Of a stretch of 64,000 nt of DNA, positions 62,191-64,000 are shown one piece after another. This DNA comes from Halorarum halophilum (lineage in GTDB: Archaea; Halobacteriota; Halobacteria; Halobacteriales; Haloferacaceae). How positions within the stretch are numbered: the first letter of the stretch is position 1; the number at the start of each line of letters is the position of its first letter. The notes under the pieces are model-generated. The model was given only the letters and a program-made list of their open reading frames with translations. It had not been told where the DNA came from and made no database searches. The DNA is taken from the NCBI RefSeq assembly GCF_013401515.1, contig NZ_CP058529.1:3348001-3412000 (forward strand), read 5' to 3'. The position numbers and the translations under genes were made by a program.

Positions 62191-62781
62191 CTACTTCCCG
62201 CCGCGATCGCCGCTCGTTACGGACGGGCGGGTCTTCTCGGCGCCCTTGCCGCGGTTGTTGAGGCCGCGACCCTTCGAACCGGCGTTGGTGAGCCCGCGGA
62301 ACGCGCGCCCCTTCTGCGTGTCGTCGCAGATCCAGTTCAGGTCGTCGTCCGACTGGATGGCCGGGTGTTCGGGGTCGATGAGGATCACTTCGAACCACTT
62401 CTGCGAGCCGTCCTGGCCCACGGGGTAGGAGGCGAGCACGCGGAGGTTCGGGTACTTCCGCGAGACGCGCTCCTCGCCGATGCGCTGGATGGACTTCCGG
62501 CGGCCGATGCGGTTGACGCCCTGTCGCTTCGAGCGGCGGCCCGCCTTGTGGCGCTGCTTTCGCGCCCCGCCCTTGCGGACCGAGACGCGGGTCATGACGA
62601 CGCCCTGCTTGGCCTTGTAGCCGAGTTCGCGCGCCTTGTCGAGGCGCGTCGGGCGGTCGATGCGGACGATGGCGCCCTCGCGGCGCCACTCCTGTTTTCG
62701 CTGCCACTGCAGCTCCGCCAGCTTCCCGTCGTCCTGGTTCCGCCAGGCTTCCTTGATGTGGGAGTAGAAACTTCGTGCCAT
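62191..62781 (-). CDS. rpl15e: Large-subunit ribosomal protein eL15
   Basis: 50S protein with the archaeal eL15 opening MARSFYSHIKEAWRNQDDGK, the basic core KAKQGVVMTRVSVRKGGARK, RRSKRQGVNRIGRRKSIQRI, and the closing RGLNNRGKGAEKTRPSVTS. 196 residues, ATG 62781. It is a single gene here; the upstream gap of 163 bases separates it from the membrane-protein cluster on the same strand. Confidence 0.96.
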   Translation of the reverse strand: MARSFYSHIKEAWRNQDDGKLAELQWQRKQEWRREGAIVRIDRPTRLDKARELGYKAKQGVVMTRVSVRKGGARKQRHKAGRRSKRQGVNRIGRRKSIQRIGEERVSRKYPNLRVLASYPVGQDGSQKWFEVILIDPEHPAIQSDDDLNWICDDTQKGRAFRGLTNAGSKGRGLNNRGKGAEKTRPSVTSGDRGGK

Positions 62782-62944
62782 GGGTGTTCCTGCGGGCGCT
62801 TGCGATTCAGGTGCGCGCGACCGACGGCCGCGGCACCCACATTTCGTCCCGGCGTACCGGGTGCCCACTGGCGGCCCACCTGCCAGCGAGTTATCGGGAG
62901 TACCGCGGGGGCGCTGTTAAGGACTTCGAAGCGGCGTCGCCGCG

Positions 62945-63259
62945 TCAGGGCTTCTCAGGGACGTTCGGGCGCTCCGCCGACTCGTTCGGGGGACGCGGCG
63001 GCTCGACGATCCCCAGCGTCGGCAGGAGCGCGATCCAACCCGCGAAGACGAGCACCCCGCCGGCGACCGCGTAGTAGCCGTGTGAACAGCAGTAGTAGCC
63101 GCCGCCGAGCGCGCGGAGCACCTCGCGGCCGCCGTACGCGAGCGAGAGCGTCCCGGCGGTCGCGGCGCCGGCGTGACCGAAGATGTCGGGACGGCGCCCG
63201 ATCAGGGCGGGCGAGAGGAGCGCGGCGAGGAGTAGCAGGGCGGCGTGGAACTCGTTCAT
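62945..63259 (-). CDS. Three-helix membrane protein with paired Cys (104 aa)
   Basis: Hydrophobic segments at about residues 4-20, 27-50 and 64-84, with GGGYYCCSHGYYAVAGG between the second and third, giving a Cys-Cys pair and His close to the membrane surface. The C-terminal 20 residues are Pro/Glu-rich. ATG 63259. It is 41 bases downstream of the 63301-63492 gene on the same strand. Function unknown. Confidence 0.7.
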   Translation of the reverse strand: MNEFHAALLLLAALLSPALIGRRPDIFGHAGAATAGTLSLAYGGREVLRALGGGYYCCSHGYYAVAGGVLVFAGWIALLPTLGIVEPPRPPNESAERPNVPEKP

Positions 63260-63300
63260 GCGTCCGCGGACACGTAATCGGGGTAAAAACGGTTCGGGGT

Positions 63301-63492
63301 TCACCCGAACGGGTTCCAGTCGACGCGGATGACGACGCCCAGGCCGACGAGCGAGACGGCGATGACCGCGAGCGCGAACAGGGTGACGACGCGTGCGGGC
63401 GACCCCGGCGCCTGGAACGGCCACGAGATCCCGAGCAGTACGAGCAGGACGACGTTCATCCCGAACAGTACCTGCCACGCCGTTGCAGTCAC
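63301..63492 (-). CDS. Two-helix membrane protein (63 aa)
   Basis: MTATAWQVLFGMNVVLLVLL forms the first hydrophobic helix and VVTLFALAVIAVSLVGLGVVI the second, with a short charged turn and a WNPFG end. GTG 63492 begins four bases after the stop of the upstream partial gene, indicating a coupled small operon with it and perhaps with the 62945-63259 gene. Confidence 0.65.
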   Translation of the reverse strand: MTATAWQVLFGMNVVLLVLLGISWPFQAPGSPARVVTLFALAVIAVSLVGLGVVIRVDWNPFG

Positions 63493-63496
63493 CGGT

Positions 63497-64000
63497 TCAC
63501 GTCTCCTGGAGGGTTACCCGGACCGCGCGGTAGTCCTCGATGAACGCACCGACGCCGCCGACGCTGACGGTGCCGTCCGGCGTCTCGAGTACGAGTCCGT
63601 TCTCGACGGGGAAGTCGTTCGTCGCCGGTTCGAGGAACCCCTGTCGGACCGCCGTGACGCGGCCGGCGACTTCGCCGTGCCGCTGGGTCTCGACGATCGC
63701 TTCGACCTCGACGCCGGCCATCCGGTGGAGTCGGGCCTGGAAGATGGCGTGCCGGAACGACTCGAACGTCCGGGGCAGTTCGACGGGGTCGGTCACGTGG
63801 ATCTCCGTCGCGGCGGGCCAGAAGGAGCTGATCGAGGCGCTCAACACCGAGCCGGCGAGGTGACCCTGCCGGACGACGACGGCCACCTCGTCGGCGTGCC
63901 GTCCCGAAAACAGGCCGGCGTCGCCGACCATCGCCGCCTCGTTGTCGACGGCCGTGTTCAGCGGCCCCTCCGCGTCCCACTCGCGGACCACCGACGCGAC
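63497..64000 (-). CDS. Haloarchaeal conserved protein, N-terminus beyond window
   Basis: Open to the end of the window, giving 167 visible residues; the true start lies past base 64000. Soluble, with alternating strands and helices: EVAVVVRQGHLAGSVLSASI, then FESFRHAIFQARLHRMAGVEVE, and a final barrel-like GLVLETPDGTVSVGGVGAFIEDYRAVRVTLQE. No motif named. It ends four bases before the two-helix membrane gene. Confidence 0.6.
   Translation of the reverse strand, partial: VASVVREWDAEGPLNTAVDNEAAMVGDAGLFSGRHADEVAVVVRQGHLAGSVLSASISSFWPAATEIHVTDPVELPRTFESFRHAIFQARLHRMAGVEVEAIVETQRHGEVAGRVTAVRQGFLEPATNDFPVENGLVLETPDGTVSVGGVGAFIEDYRAVRVTLQET

Overview
The window is chromosomal sequence from a haloarchaeon (class Halobacteria). 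The basis is the very GC-rich third codon positions, strongly Asp/Glu-rich proteins, twin-arginine lipoprotein signals, a bacterio-opsin-activator type HTH_10 sensor, an FtsZ2 gene behind a CdrS-type ribbon-helix-helix gene, a thermosome subunit, eL15 and eL40 ribosomal proteins, a Sec61-beta homologue and many small haloarchaea-specific families. The genus cannot be fixed from the sequence alone. No rRNA, tRNA, CRISPR array, complete insertion sequence or replication origin was seen.

Layout. 1-5 kb: a truncated secreted protein, two small unknowns, a 2-isopropylmalate/citramalate synthase, a DUF192 protein, an HNH-like zinc protein flanked by short inverted repeats, and GMP synthase subunit A. 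5-12 kb: a 1411-residue multi-PAS/GAF regulator, a small divergent winged-helix-like gene and a DUF2070 membrane protein. 12-19 kb: two minus-strand cobalamin operons (cobD-cbiZ, and HAD-cbiB-cobS-cobY), separated by a more A/T-rich islet with two Tat lipoproteins. They cover aminopropanol-phosphate supply, cobinamide salvage, GTP activation and joining of the lower ligand. 18.7-22 kb: an M24-fold protein, an enoyl-CoA hydratase, a PRC-barrel protein and an aldo/keto reductase. 22-25.6 kb: cdrS-ftsZ2 behind a promoter studded with GTCTTAC repeats, then the tRNA thiolation gene ncsA.

25.8-41.8 kb holds mixed housekeeping: a methyltransferase, M32 and M20 peptidases, a PIN-domain ATPase, a NifU-type protein, an LVIVD-repeat protein, a ROK sugar kinase, UspA, an SDR, a zinc-ribbon protein with a long acidic linker, a YgfZ-type protein and a geranylgeranyl reductase-like flavoprotein. 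42-50 kb: a BNR-repeat protein, uvrA, the thermosome and an ornithine cyclodeaminase homologue. 50-58.5 kb: leucyl-tRNA synthetase of bacterial type, two Hsp20 genes, pheA, hisH, hisE-pdxT, secG and a small thioredoxin. 58.5-64 kb: eL40, a metallo-beta-lactamase-fold hydrolase, a three-gene set ending in a family 4 uracil-DNA glycosylase, an orphan head-protein-like domain, eL15 and a closing set of small membrane proteins.

The signals that ordinary gene content does not explain are: (1) a dispersed hairpin element, with two good copies and one decayed copy, whose 14-bp stems differ completely in sequence yet stay perfectly paired; (2) the GTCTTAC operator-like array in front of cdrS-ftsZ2; and (3) an M24 'peptidase' in which three of the five metal-ligand positions are replaced.
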